Notes under the pieces: generated by a model | The model's database searches: none | Seen by the model: the letters and a program-made list of their open reading frames with translations, nothing else | What the model was told of the DNA's origin: nothing | Source: Glandiceps talaboti | Taxonomy: Eukaryota; Hemichordata; Enteropneusta; Spengelidae | Reading direction: 5' to 3' | DNA: 64,000 nt | NCBI RefSeq assembly: GCF_964340395.1 | Contig: NC_135570.1 | Span: 5,852,322-5,916,321 of the forward strand | Shown: positions 1 to 12,534 of the stretch, piece by piece | How positions within the stretch are numbered: the first letter of the stretch is position 1 | Layout: each line of letters opens with the position of its first letter | Program-made: the position numbers and the translations under genes

Positions 1-48
1 CAATGTAGAATTCATCTGTTCCTAAGACAACCAGAAAACAGTTTGTAC

Positions 49-147
49 CTGGACAATTGAGTTCATCAGATCCATCCGCACAGTCAGGTTGTCTATTACA
101 ATGTTGTGAGTTTGGTATACATCCACCATCAGTACATCTGAAGTCCT
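49..147 (-). CDS. Exon: LDL-receptor class A repeat
   Basis: Acceptor TTTAG before 147 and donor GTACAA after 49 give a 99-bp exon with phase 1 at both ends, typical of LDLa modules. Together with the split codon it encodes CLEKDFRC, then [10 protein letters not shown] and [10 protein letters not shown], with six cysteines and the acidic calcium-binding end. Confidence 0.85.
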
Positions 148-3100
148 CTAAACATGTGTGAATAGACAAATGTGTACAGCACATTGTAGGTTAATGTTAA
201 CTAGCTCAGTTTGATACAACTATACAGAAATCAATAAGAAACTGCATATGCTACACTTTCAGATAGCAACTGCCATTTCTTTCTACATTTAGTGTGAATG
301 AAATAAACCGTGATACTGCAACTAGACGCAGACACACGAGTGCCAATGTTTTGATGTCTGCATGGTGACACATTTAGTCCATTTCATTCAGACAAAAAGT
401 TCAAGAAACTGTATTCATTAAATTGTATTATCTTAAAGCATAGCTGATGTGCATCCGCAGTTTCTTATTGATTTCTGCATATGGTTGTATCAAACAGAGG
501 CAATGAACAGAGACCTGAAATATGCTGTATTACTATGTTAGTGTCACAGTTAGTGATTGAGTCTTGTATTTCAAAGTATTCATCTCGTGAATGCAACACA
601 ATTAACCTATAATACTTACACCACCTTACAGTAAAACTCACATTTGTAGTCTGAACATAGCTATAGACTAGAGTGTAAAACATAAATGTCATTAAATATT
701 GTCTACATCTCATCAAGACACTGGTTGTGACACTGCTTTTTACTCTAATCAGTTTGCTGGGTTCATTACCTGAATTAGTCTAAATACAATCAATTGAGAA
801 TAATAACATTACAACATACTTTCCAAGCAAGCAGGTTGTTGACATACATAATAAAATGCCTGTGAGCAATCACCAAGAAACCACTTGTTTTGGTATGTTG
901 TGGACCAGTCTACACCAGCACATTTGTTATCGGTGTGTTCATTTGATGGATGGTCTTCCCATGACCAGAATCCTTCATAGGCAGAGGCTAGGGAATCATC
1001 TCCCCATTCATAATTATCATAAGAACCATGAAATCCTGCAAATAACAAAATTAAAAAAGAAGTTATTTTTACCCTGACTATAGAAGTTTTAATAGTCGAT
1101 AGTCTGACAAGCTATGTATACTTAGTCTTCATGTAATCTGTTGTCTATTCTGGTCTATAGTCTACTGCCCCATTACTGTGTCTAGTCTGTTCTTGTCTAC
1201 TCTAGTCTATAGTCTACTTTAACCTAGACTAAGTCTAGCATATTCTAAGACTAGTACATATGTTTTTCTAGTCTAGCCTAGTCATGTAAAAATCAAATAA
1301 ATTTTATATCAAATTGCAGAAAAGCGTATTCCATTCATGTCAGGATATCAAGTGTAATGTAATGTTCTATATAATAAACTGGAAGTTTTGTCTGACAACA
1401 GGGTTGGTGGGGGGTATGTATGTGGTTTTTGGTACCTGTGGTTACCCACCAGAGGAGTGCCACCCTATGTATGTATCCTCTATAAGCCAACAGGACACAT
1501 CACTGCCACACAGCATATTTCTTGTAAGATATAAAAAAATGGATATTCCCCATCCCTAACTATCATGCAAAGACTCACAAGAACCACTATTGTTTTATAT
1601 TATAAAGTCATTAAATATGCATTTAAATTATAATAATACTAGTAGTAATAATAGTGATAATAGTAAAGTGTATTTATAATACACCTATCTTCTGAAGAGC
1701 TCCAGGTGCTAACAATTATTTCCCCTGGCATGGATCTATAGCGGCAAAACAGCCCTTTATACTTCCTCAACTCCCTGCGGAGCATACAGTCCACAGCAGC
1801 CTATGTAAGCACATATGATTAAAGCATTCACATTGCAGCATCTGTTCTACCAGGTCCCCAATTATACAGCTGGGTTGACTGAGGCGCAATCGTGGTTCAA
1901 ATCTTTCCCAAGGACTTTAGACATTCTGAAACAAACAGCAGTGAGGCTCAAACCTATATGAAGATTCCAAGCCAGCCAGTCTATTAAAACATTCAACCAT
2001 CATGACTCCTCATTTACGAATTCTTTTTCAAAACATCTCTCTCCAGAATGTAACTTAATTTACACTTACCCGTCCAAAATAAAGTGGTACTATTTTCCTG
2101 AATGTCAGAAAGATACTCAGCTACAAAGTTTCCTAAAAATTGGTTTTTCACATAGCCTTCTATAGTAACTAGTGTTCCACCTTGCCTGAAAACATAGAAA
2201 TTATATTAAAGCTGACTACCTGTTACTGGAATATTAAAATTTTTTGGAAGGACAACCAAAATATAGTCACTATAAATTGTTAATTAAAATATCAATAAGT
2301 AGTGTACATATATTAGGGATCAATTGTGTCCATAATTAGTAGTGACAGATTGAAAATGGGATTGCATTGGGGCACTTGATTTTTGGGTGTGGACTAAAAA
2401 ATCAACTTGATTGGATATATTGCACCATATTGCCAAATAAATACATTCATGACAAAAATGTTCATCAGCTTGGTAGATCGAATGTCTTACGAAGATTATA
2501 CACAAGCAGTTCAAAGTTTTAGCATTGAGCTTTCGATCTGTCTTGGTTGACAATCCTCATCAGAATGACAAATTCCATAGTTACAGCTGACCACTAGGTC
2601 ATGCATACTCTTTCTTAGAAATATTCAAAATTAATTATTCACATATGACTTTTTCAAGTGATAAAATTTTTCAAATGATAAAATTTCTGACTTACAATAA
2701 ACACATTTGGTGAGCTGCTGACCAACTTGTTTCATGGTTATACACACTGTAACATATACTTTCTTGTCTTGTCCAACCTGTCACAATATAGGTTTTACAT
2801 ATGAGTCGTAAAAAAAACAATTTGTCAGTCATAAACTGACCTGAAACATAACGAATGTACACATACTCAAACTATTCCACTTTTACAACCAAAAATGTTC
2901 TTTTTATTGCTCTGGATTCATATTTTGTAGTACTTGCAAACTCTGAGTTACAATTACATTAAAGAACATATTTAACAAATTCCGTTTTTGTTTGAGGCCT
3001 GAAGGGTGGTAAATAAGACTTTTTGAATATGTTATTCCCTAGTAATTTACTGTTGTTCTCAACCAAAATTATTATTCAAGGAACAATTATAGGAAATTTT

Positions 3101-3244
3101 AGCTAGTTTCACAAATTTTCCATTCTCTGTTCCTGGGTATCCAACACCTGAAAGTCACCCACCTACAGTGATATACATATTCTTACCTTCTGAACAAACC
3201 CAGCTTAATCCTGTTCCTGCATGTGACATTTCTTGAAACCGCTT
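49..3244 (-). CDS. C-type lectin domain / LDL-receptor class A protein, partial gene (5 exons)
   Basis: Five minus-strand exons join in phase: 3244-3187, 2777-2696, 2185-2070, 1035-820 and 147-49. Together they encode a complete C-type lectin-like domain followed directly by one LDL-receptor class A repeat. Visible domain marks are CSEGW...ICY at the start, the QGGTLVTIE strand, FWTGFHGS, and the closing cysteines in NKCAGV, GDCSQ and YVCQ. That gives six cysteines, as in long-form lectin domains. The LDLa repeat carries the [10 protein letters not shown] calcium-cage signature. The usual EPN/QPD and WND sugar and calcium motifs are not visible, so classical calcium-dependent sugar binding is doubtful. 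Such proteins are secreted or membrane adhesion/recognition proteins. The start codon and signal peptide were not found (upstream of 3244), and the gene continues off the left edge. Confidence 0.85.
195..520. mobile_element. MITE-like inverted-repeat element, family A copy 1
   Basis: The left end holds GTTTGATACAACTATACAG followed by AATCAATAAGAAACTGC. The right end, reverse-complemented, holds GTTTGATACAACCATATGC followed by AATCAATAAGAAACTGC. The interior shares ACACGAGTG..AATGTTTTGATGT and a GCATGGT stretch with the copy near 50.5-50.8 kb. It has no coding capacity. It sits just beyond the LDLa exon, inside the lectin intron. Confidence 0.75.
820..1035 (-). CDS. Exon: C-terminal half of the C-type lectin domain
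   Basis: Acceptor TTTGCAG precedes 1035 and donor GTATGT follows 820; phase 1 at both ends. It encodes [36 protein letters not shown] and FYYVCQQ, the second half of the lectin fold including three of its cysteines. Confidence 0.88.
1080..1285. repeat. Degenerate TAGTC-rich repeat in a lectin intron
   Basis: Dense imperfect copies of TAGTCTA/CTAGTCTATAG run through this intronic stretch, including two copies of TCTATAGTCTACT. It looks like a decayed pentanucleotide or short minisatellite array. Confidence 0.6.
1690..2000 (+). mobile_element. SINE-like dispersed element, copy 1
   Basis: This segment resembles the reverse complement of 45300-45570 over about 250 bp, with shared blocks in the same order: CCTGGCATGGATCTATAGCGG, ACTTCCT, GCAGCCTATGT, GTTGACT, CCAAGGACTTTA and AGCAGTGAGGCTC, then GATTCC. 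Two copies in opposite orientation at unrelated sites (two different introns) point to a short retroelement. Element ends are approximate and no internal promoter boxes were confirmed. Confidence 0.6.
2070..2185 (-). CDS. Exon: central C-type lectin domain
   Basis: Acceptor TTTTCAG and donor GTAAGTG bound a 116-bp exon that enters in phase 2 and leaves in phase 1. It encodes [18 protein letters not shown]...FWTG, the conserved GG-x-L-x-x-I strand and helix of the lectin domain. Confidence 0.87.
2345..2460 (+). repeat. Dispersed repeat with GGTGCGGACC core, copy 1
   Basis: It shares ACAGATTGAAA..GG.TTGCATTGGGG, GATTTTTGGGTG.GGAC and AAAAATCAA.TTGAT with 3699-3820, and on the opposite strand with 29455-29553. 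This is a diverged interspersed element of unknown class. Confidence 0.6.
2696..2777 (-). CDS. Exon: N-terminal C-type lectin domain
   Basis: This 82-bp exon (acceptor GACAG, donor GTAAG) encodes [12 protein letters not shown]...[10 protein letters not shown]. It carries the CY and W..A...C signature that opens C-type lectin domains, and joins in phase to the QGGTL exon. Confidence 0.85.
3187..3244 (-). CDS. Exon: lead-in to the C-type lectin domain
   Basis: A 58-bp exon (acceptor ATACAG, donor GTAAG) encodes [19 protein letters not shown] and supplies the first cysteine of the long-form lectin domain (WVCSEGW across the junction). The exon before it was not identified. Confidence 0.6.
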
Positions 3245-3698
3245 CTGTATTAAACATCGAATGAAGATGGGGGAAAAAGAAAATTAAAAAGTTTTACATA
3301 ATATAGAACAAAACACGAAAAACGTATATATGACGAAATATCGAGCATGTTACCGTGCAGTGTCGTCTGCTAGTCTGGACTATTATTACCGCAGTATGTA
3401 CACCTAAAAATATATCTGCGCACATTTCAATACATGATTATGTGTAGTGGATAGGACACAAACCTTCATTCTTCATATATCTGAAGTCTTGGCCGCACAT
3501 TTCTGTAAGCAGTCCTGATGCATATCGCACGGAAGTTTTTACACTTTGTGAACAATGTTAGTGCGCCCTCAACCTCATCAACAACCGTTTTAGACATATG
3601 ACCAAGAAACGTTTTATAACTGGGAGATATTTTCGATCAGACAATATATTTACTGAAATTTATACATTCTATATGCTAACAACTTGCTATATGTACAA

Positions 3699-3820
3699 CA
3701 ACAGATTGAAATAGTGATCACATTGGGGTGCAGATTTTTGGGTGCGGACCCAAAAATCAAATTTGATGGGATTTGGACATACCATATTGTATGTACAGCT
3801 GCATGAATACATTTACCCAC
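3699..3820 (+). repeat. Dispersed repeat with GGTGCGGACC core, copy 2
   Basis: The core GATTTTTGGGTGCGGACC followed by CAAAAATCAAATTTGAT is a short imperfect palindrome. The flanks match copy 1, including CATATTG and GAATACATTTA, beyond the palindrome. Confidence 0.6.
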
Positions 3821-4030
3821 ATGTGATTCAGTACTGTTCAGGGTGTACGATATTACGAGTAAATCGTTTATCTAACAAAAGAATTTCAAAAAATATTATC
3901 CCAGTTACGTTGTGGCTGGTACAGCTATAATTCTGATCCCGGATTCCTGATACTAACATAAATCTAGAAATGGATAGATTTGAGCAACGAGTCAAAAACT
4001 TATACTAATTAGATAGTCTTAAAGCTTAGT

Positions 4031-4228
<198 letters not shown>

Positions 4229-4590
4229 TATTTTCAAAAGTGTATCAATATTACCGCGTCGCAGGATTAGTAGTCGGTACGTATTAAAGTTTACTACGTC
4301 ATGACTCGGAGGAACGGAAGGGATGAGAGGGAGTTCTAGTTGGGAAAGGGGGAAAAGACAAAGTGTGAAAGGTCACACGAGGCAACAAGTTCTGCCAGAA
4401 TCCGGTCATGTTAACGCTGTCACTCCTATGTGAGAATTGTGCAAGAAAATGAGAGAATTCTCACAACAGTCAGGTACCTTTGCTTATTTGGCAGTTTGTT
4501 GTACGCCACACTCAGTTATTTCATTATTTTCACTTGTGGAACGATTCTTTCCACGTAGTGTGTTTATTAGTGTTATATTATGTAAACATA

Positions 4591-4645
<55 letters not shown>
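4591..4645. repeat. (TTG)n trinucleotide array
   Basis: About 18 uninterrupted TGT/TTG units. Confidence 0.97.
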
Positions 4646-4846
4646 AGAAGTTTCTGATTTTGTAAGTAGTGTTATTTAATTTGAACAACTACAGTCACCA
4701 CAGTATGAATGCAATTGTATCGAGTGGTTAGTTTCTCAAAACTATTTTCTAGTCTCTCACCCACGACTTTAAATCGTTTTCTTTTTTGGATGTGAATGTT
4801 AATGTTTACTTGTTATTTGTATGTTTATCTCTTGTTGTGGGATTTG

Positions 4847-4933
4847 AATTTCAATTCAATTCAATCCAATCCAATTCAATTCAATTCAATTCAATTCAAT
4901 TCAATTCAATTCAATTCAATTCAATTCAATTCA
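4847..4933. repeat. (TTCAA)n pentanucleotide array
   Basis: About 17 TTCAA units with a TCC variant near the left end. Confidence 0.95.
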
Positions 4934-4934
4934 G

Positions 4935-7900
4935 TCCTGTGAGATATAGAATTCTCATAGAGATTCCTAGGAGAAGAATATCTTCGCGGTTATAAAAACT
5001 GTGGGAATCTCAAGTTTTCACAGGATACCAGTAAGAAAACGAATTCTCACATTGTAACTACGAGAAGTAACAATACTCAGATAAGTCTAGTCATGTGATA
5101 AATATCCCTTTTTTATCATCCACATACATGTGAGAAAATGTTAGTATCTCGCAGAATTTGTTGCCTAGTGTTAATTTGGAATACGGCGGAAAACACATAC
5201 AATCAGCGAAAAAATACCGATGCGTTTGCTTGCTTGTGGTAAGCAGGAATGAGACAAGGTTCATGCAAAGACATACCATGTAATTACATGCATGTAGTGT
5301 CAGTAACTATCAAAGCATAAAGACCACAGGAGCCCGGATACCATGACTCTGTTTACTGATAGAACACTTAATAACATTGGTTACGACTGGTACTATTATA
5401 TATACACTGTATTCTCAACAGATATAAACAAACTGATAAAAGCACCTACACCAAAGCATGGAAGTTGGTGACACTTTTGTTTTTGTATTAGTTGTATTGT
5501 TTATTTTACCTATTTTTTGTCTTTGTGTGAATTCTTTCATTGGCTCGCTTCATTCAGGCACACGCTCTGGTTTTTGGTACGTGGGTTGTAAATTTACGTG
5601 AGTTGACGAAATTGACCACCTGTTGATTCACCGCAACATTTTGACTGTATTGGATCATATATAGAGATGGAGCCCACCCCCACGCTGTCTACGATTGGAC
5701 CACCATACCACAGACATTCTGATATCACCTAATTACCCGGATAATTACATTAATTTGACAATGGTATTTACAATGGAAGTATAGGGTTTAGCCTGTCGGT
5801 AATATTCATTTCACCCCACTTGCCACTATAACTGACTGTCGACTATACGCCGTCTGTGAAATAGCTTCCAGCGAATATGTAACAACAGCATACTCAGAGT
5901 GTAACAATGTATTTGAAAACAAACTACACATTAAAGAATTGCTAGTATATCAAATGTTAAGTACTACGCTGTCATAAGGTAAAAAAACAACAACAATGAA
6001 ATTCAGCAACATTTCTTTAGAATTCCTTGCCCGGACCGCTATAAAACCTGCGATAGCTGATAGTTGAGTACATATGGTGCAAGCTCAGACCATTCCAGTG
6101 GTCCTATGTACGGGTAACGTTTTCTGTCATTCTGGAACGCCTTGTTGAAATTGACCTGTTCCTGCCTTTTTCCTTGTTTTTTTTTTACTGTATAACATCA
6201 CCATACCGCGCATTTATAGAAGCAAAGGGGGCGTAAAATTGGCCGGTTGAGCGGGCTTCCTCACACACAGTGCACTGGCCCCAGTGAATGGACCGGGCCG
6301 TCTCAGGACGGGACTCACAGCTGTTCGATACAGACTGTACTGTTTACGTTAGTCGTTAGAACGTAGACCCTGCCTATGGTTGGAATAAGTAGTGCATATA
6401 TGTCGGATACTGTAGTATATGTATTGTGCATGACAATGAAACGAAAGTGACGAAAACAAAAGAACCAGGAAGAAGTGTTTTATCACAGACAAGTAAGACT
6501 TGTCTAGTCTGTGGTTTTATGCTGGCCTATATAAATCGTAGAGATCGGATTTTGATACAGCCTTTTACAGGAGTCTAGCTAGTTTGGCATGTTATATTGC
6601 ATAGTATTTGTTCATATATACTGTGACATTCAAGGCTTCTATGCTAATACATAGACAATGCAAATGACACTTACTGCATGAGTTGGACACTGGAAATGGA
6701 TACATACTAGGCACAGCAGAACTGTATATGTCCGCCAAAACATGGTTTGTTTACTTGGTAGGCAGAAACACACAGTCGAGTAAACGTGTATGATTCATAG
6801 AGGCCCCTGTCAATCGTCGAAACTGTAAAAAAATCCTTCGGTCACGAAATATGACATATGGTCTCCGTGCTGAAGTAACTACGAGTGTCTGACAGTTGTG
6901 GTTAAGTCCTTCAATGGTGTTCACTACTTCAAATGTTGGTTGTAGTTCCGCGATTTTTTCAGCACAGTGTTGAAATAAGTACACATGTGACGGCCGGTGA
7001 GATATGTTAAGTCGGCAATGCTGTTCTTATGAACTGTCGGCACGCGATAAAACTTGTCAATTTATGTATGACCAACATCTCTTTCACTTCATTACTTCTT
7101 TTATGCCCTCAATAAATAGACTGAAACACAGCAATTTGTGAAACACTCTCGCCCACGTGAAAACTGTCACCAAATATGATATGTTAATTGAACACGTGAT
7201 GTCATGAACTTTTATTTTGTAAATAATACACAATAAATCATTATGATAATACTAAATATCGCTTACTCAACTTGGATTTCACGAGAGTCTATTTTTTTTT
7301 ATTTTGTGTCTATCCTCTTTACAAAGTTCGTCCTTTCAACTTTTTGTTTGATTACCGTACTCCACCCAAAACGAATGACAATCGACCACTCTGTTGGCTC
7401 GACTTTCTACAAAAGAGAGCTTTGGGCGGGTTTTGTCTCACGCCCAATAAGTAGTTCGAGATTTCCTATTATGCCGCGATGACCGCACTCCCAACAAGGT
7501 CACGACCTTAGTCGAGTCTCGACTATTAGAGCGCACACTCACACTACTTGTAGTGGGGTGACGCAAACACAGACACGATAATGCGAAATCGCTTTTGCGT
7601 TTTGCACCACTTGTGAAGATAAAAGAATATCTTAATGAGAGTATTTCAATGAGAGGTTCTCCGTGTCGGTCCGGTAAAAAGAACTGTCAACGACACAAAA
7701 ACAGCTGGCAAATTGTTTACGACACATCATCATTAGTAACCTTAAGCTTATGCCTCTCAACGGACACGCTCCATCCTTATATTAGGGGACATTCTCTTTT
7801 CAAAGGAAGTAGTAAACATACTTGGGTTTTTGAGAAAGGGATGGCGACAGAACAGCTTGGCGTGGCACACCCATAACGATGTCTGTATACATTCTTTCGT

Positions 7901-8503
7901 GTCCGAGCATATCGACATTTGTTTTCTTGAGTCCTAGATCTTGAGAATAACTTAATTCTAGTCTGACCCATTTCAGGAAGTAACTAGGTCCACGTAGGCC
8001 AAAACTGAATGCCTCCTGTATCAACAGCCGGTTAGAAGATATTACTGATTTTCTTTAATAATGCAAAATCGAGTAAATAATATCGAACTGGTGACAAATA
8101 ATTAATTTCAGAGGATTATAAAGTGGCTTTTTATTTGAAACTATATCACTATTTGACAGCAAATGGCCGCTGAGGGCAGCCTTCCAATTTCTTCGATATG
8201 TTGTTTTCATAGGTTTAATCATTAGCTTCAAATTTTACAAGTCAACTGAGCTATTTCCGATGTTTCGGTGAATTGTGTTCGGATGGTTTCAAGTGCCAAT
8301 TGAAAAAAGGAACGTAGGTTGTAATATGGTGTCAAAGTGATAGATCTAAATGTAAATTACACATAATAAATTCGCAAGCCACGTCCATCTCGTTGTTTGA
8401 GCATAGGTTAACGAGAAGTAATTTCCCAGAAAGTCTCGTCTAAGTGTACAGCAGGCTTGTTCTAAGCCAGATTTGCCAATTTTATAATTCTCTATTTTAG
8501 AGA
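4935..8503. other. Intergenic stretch without supported genes
   Basis: Short open frames here show no recognisable domain, splice context or codon pattern. A slightly GC-richer patch near 6220-6330 might be regulatory but has no defined motif. Confidence 0.5.
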
Positions 8504-8607
8504 GGTTGCATGATACAGGGTTGGTGAGTGGCTGCATGATACATAGTTGGTAAGTGACTGCACGACACAGGGTTGGTGAGTGGCTGCATGATACAGCTTT
8601 GGTGAAA
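8504..8607. repeat. 26-bp minisatellite, four copies
   Basis: Four consecutive 26-bp units start at 8504, 8530, 8556 and 8582. Each matches GGCTGCATGATACAGGGTTG followed by GTGAGT, with a few substitutions. Confidence 0.9.
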
Positions 8608-9594
8608 ATAACGTTTCTCGGTATTAAAGCATGCAGAAATGTGACTACAATAAAACCAGCACCACCCTTGTTATCCTTTCAAAGGGTAAGCTTACATTCT
8701 TGTATCCTGATTGGGATAAACTAACATTTGACCACTCACATCTGGAGCATGTATTCATCTACGATATGGCGCATTTGGAAACAGGTATGTATGCTTTCTA
8801 CTCTCAAAAACCTACAAGAAAGAAAGAGGTTGGACATAGGTTGTACAGGGGAAATGTTTCTGTAAACACGTTATAGCATACTGTCTAAAATAATTTATAC
8901 GTTTATCCTATATGTGATAGAATACATACATTAACATTAACATGATACTAAAATAGTTTTATCAAGGTCTAATGCAAGTGTTTTCACTTGAAGAGAATGT
9001 TTATAAACTCAGCTTGTGCCACTTTAAAAGTACTTAGAACCTGGAAAATTTCACTAAAGACTTATTTTGGCTTATTTTGTTGAAAAAACAAAAACACAAA
9101 ATAAGTAGTGACTAAAATGCCTTCTTATACATGAATAAAATGTACCAGGCTGGTAATTAGTAAAAATTAGAACTAGCTTAGGTCTGCCAAAAAACGCAAA
9201 ATTTTCTAGTGGCAAAAACTATGTAGGTTTACAGTATATAGAGTACATGAACAAAGAAAATCGGTTGTTTAAGTTTCTTTGATCACAACACCATTATCTC
9301 ATTAGAGCTTCCTTTTCAATATTTTCAATACACTCAACAATACCCATTCTTTTTCATTCATTTGACAATTTAGGTCAATTCATCATGAAACCAGTGTACA
9401 GTTGAGATTAAAGTAGAAAGAAGTTCTGTATTTTAATAGGCCAAGGTTCACACATCAAAGAACATGATCAATACAAGATAATGTCGTTTCCTGTCCTTTA
9501 TCAAGTTAATATAAAATATCTCTTCTCACCAGACTGATCTATAAATATGACAGAAAACAAGTCAACATAGACAGAGATACTGATATATAGATCA
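8608..9594. other. Intergenic, no supported feature
   Basis: The stretch is AT-rich and shows no coding pattern or repeat that I can support. Confidence 0.45.
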
Positions 9595-9784
9595 ATGCAT
9601 AATAGATATAGATAGATATGGTAGATAGATTAATATACAATACTGGTAGACAGATCAATAGATGACAGATAGATAGATCAATAGATAATACTAGTAATAG
9701 TATACATAGATCAATATAGATAGATAATAGATCTGGTAGATAGATCAATAGATGACATAGATAATAGATATGGATGATAGATCA

Positions 9785-9819
<35 letters not shown>

Positions 9820-9835
9820 CAGATATGTATGTATG
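9595..9835. repeat. Imperfect (GATA)n-type array
   Basis: GATAGAT-based units are interspersed with ATAGATCAATAGATGAC blocks, ending in a clean GATA run near 9782-9820. Confidence 0.9.
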
Positions 9836-10138
9836 TACATACGTACGTACATACATACATAGTGATACATACACACACATACATACACACATGTATGTAC
9901 ATACATACATACATGCATGCATACATACATACATACATACATACATACATACATACATACATACATAGTGATACATACACACTTATGTATGTACATACAT
10001 ACATACATACATACATACATACATACATACGTACGTACATCCATACATACATACATACATACATAGTGATACATACATACATACATACACACTTATGTAC
10101 ATACATACATACATACATACATGCATGCATGCATACTA
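9822..10138. repeat. (ACAT)n array with higher-order structure
   Basis: ACAT/ATAC units are broken by a recurring ACATAGTGATACATACA block, with AGTG at 9861, 9967 and 10065, about 100 bp apart. GTACGTAC and GCATGC variants follow at similar offsets. The long Tyr/Met/Val/Cys open frames across it are artefacts. Confidence 0.93.
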
Positions 10139-10884
10139 TACTATTGGTATCAGTAAACAATTTCAAATGTTTAATTAATGTGTCTCACACATATTGAAAA
10201 ACAACTCACAAAAATTTATTAAATTTAGTGAATTGTTATGGTAAGTTCATATCCACTAATAATCTTATGCTTCTTGTATCCTGAATATTAATGAAAACAT
10301 AAAAAATCAAACCTCTCAATTTTAACAGGTTTTCTGGTTTTGAATATCTGTCTTGCTCTGCTGTATGTAAAAAAGTTCTTTGTCGCTTTCTGATGGCATA
10401 GTTTATAAAAACATCTGGGACAAATTGTAGAACAGTGGACTGACTGTACAATAAATACACAATTGCATTCAAGTTAGGGAGTTAGGTTTTAGTGTATATA
10501 TGTAACTGGAAATACATGTATTTGACTTTGACCAGTCCGTCCACTGTCCTACATTCACCCCTTGTCTTTTTTGTTTTTTGTGTAAATCTAAAATCAGTCA
10601 ACTTGTCACCAGAGGGCAGTGTTACAGCTAGTTGCATTCATAAGCCTTTGGCACCAAAAACTAAAGTTCAAAAATCTATTTGAAGTCTGAAAAGTAGCAC
10701 AGGTGGAGGTAAAAACACCTTAGGATAGAGGGACACAAATCTATCCTATTTTAGCTGAAGTGGCCTTCTGCATAAAAGTCACATGTAATACACATGATGA
10801 GAATGTTATGAGAATTTGACAAATAAAATGTCTTTTGCAGCAGACTGTTTCTGTTGGTGAGTAGGTTCAGACTATGACTTAGCA
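10139..10884 (-). other. Probable CENP-U 3-prime flank or untranslated region
   Basis: On the minus strand the first AATAAA-type signal downstream of the CENP-U stop that I can see is at about 10215-10220 (TTTATT on the plus strand). This would give a 3-prime untranslated region of about 750 bp. The end is unproven. Confidence 0.3.
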
Positions 10885-10999
10885 GTTGGCCATACATTGT
10901 TGTAGGTGGTTGTGAATGGACCAAGACTAGTGGTAGTCCAACCATCGCTGTAGAGTATCACGGACTAGTGGTTGTCCAACCATTGTTGTAGATTATCAT
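10885..10999. repeat. Tandem duplication of the CENP-U 3-prime coding end
   Basis: The last codons and stop of CENP-U (encoding DNLQQWLDNH, stop 10967-10965) are repeated 38 bp downstream. A second copy would read DTLQRWLDYH with its own stop at 10929-10927. A third, more diverged copy follows. Only the first is in the CENP-U frame. Confidence 0.75.
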
Positions 11000-11084
11000 T
11001 AATTGATCTAAGACTTGTAACGGTGTTCATGGTATTACCAATATCTTGCATCATAGCTGGCAGGTTAGCTGCACAGTTATAATC
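10965..11084 (-). CDS. CENPU: CENP-U exon 9 (stop)
   Basis: Acceptor CGCCTAG before 11084 and stop TAG at 10967-10965. It encodes NLPAMMQDIGNTMN and the SLRSINDNLQQWLDNH end motif. Confidence 0.84.
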   Translation of the reverse strand, partial: DYNCAANLPAMMQDIGNTMNTVTSLRSINDNLQQWLDNH

Positions 11085-12498
11085 CTAGGCGAAGAAAATA
11101 AAACAAATGTTTACGACCAGATGTTAGACTAACTTACGGTACCTTGACACATAGAATGCTTCATTAAACAGACTGTTTTAAGGGGTTGTATATCGACAAA
11201 ATCTATCATTTGAGTTCCCAGGTATTTGGCTGAGGTTCCTCACCAAATACTAGTATAAAGTACAAGGTAAGGAAATAAAAAAATACAACTATGAAATATA
11301 AAACAGACTTACATGGGTGTCTGTATCTTTGGTTGTATCAGCAAAGTCTTGTAATAAGTATTGTAGATCAGTAGAGAATTCACTAATTTCCTCCATTGCT
11401 TTCCTGTGGGTGTAGCTTTTGTCTAATCTTTGTTTCTTTTCAGCTTTTTCACCATCAAGTCTGTTTTTGAAAGAGAAGAAAAAAGGAGAATCGCAAGGGT
11501 ATATGCTAATAGGCCATATTCCAATTACTGAAGCTCTGCCCATTTCTCAGATAAGCACCTCAAGAAGGTGCATAAGACTTGGCAGCAAATTGAGCGCTAA
11601 AACTTTTGTCATGACCACTGGTTGCATGAAGCAATGAATGAAATGTGTGTGTAAGAACTCTGAATGTCCATAAAAGAACATTACAATAGTGGTTAGGCAT
11701 GTTTTGATTACTGGTAGTCACTGATAAAATAGTATTGTGGGAACAACACAGAGAATGATTAGTAACTTCATTTCTGCTGCCTTTATGCTTCATACTCCAC
11801 TAGTCTGGCCATCACTTCCTGTCACCAAAGAGCTTGTGAACAGCACTCCTAGTGGCCAAACTATGAAATCTTTTATCTTTCCTATAACCTCAATATGGAC
11901 AGCTGGAAGGACTGACGGATGGACAGACGGACAGATAAACAAAGTCAAACAGATGGACAGACAGACAGATGGATGAATGGATGGACAAAGACAGATAGAC
12001 AGACATGGATGGACAGACAGAAGATATATTGACTGACAGACAGACTGACAGACAGACAGATGCCCAGTATCTTTTAAGCTTCCTGTTTGGCTGCTAATGA
12101 CATAGCTCACACACAATGACACTGAGTTATATCTTAATTGTAGTTACCTTATATTTTCCTGTCTGAAATGAAATATAGTTTTCCTCAAATTCCTTGTCCT
12201 AGATGTGTTTCTGGATACAGCAGACCTTAGCAGTTTGAATTCTTGGGATAAATCAATCTAAATAAAATAACGACAAACAGACAAGTTGAGACAAATTTAG
12301 AATTCTTGATAAAATTATATGATACTTTCAAATTGAAATAAAAAAAATTGTATGAATCAAGAGAAGAGCTATAAACATATGTAAACATGCAAATGCACAT
12401 ACAAACATGTACGTGAGTACACAAACAAAAACAAAGTAAACAAATAAATAAATAAATAAATACATGTATGAATATATACGTACATACGTATGTATGTA

Positions 12499-12534
<36 letters not shown>

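Noticed and set aside
3476-3515. Possible extra 5-prime lectin exon (minus) encoding MCGQDFRYMKNE
   Set aside because: It leaves in phase 1 whereas the next exon enters in phase 0, and the donor is weak.
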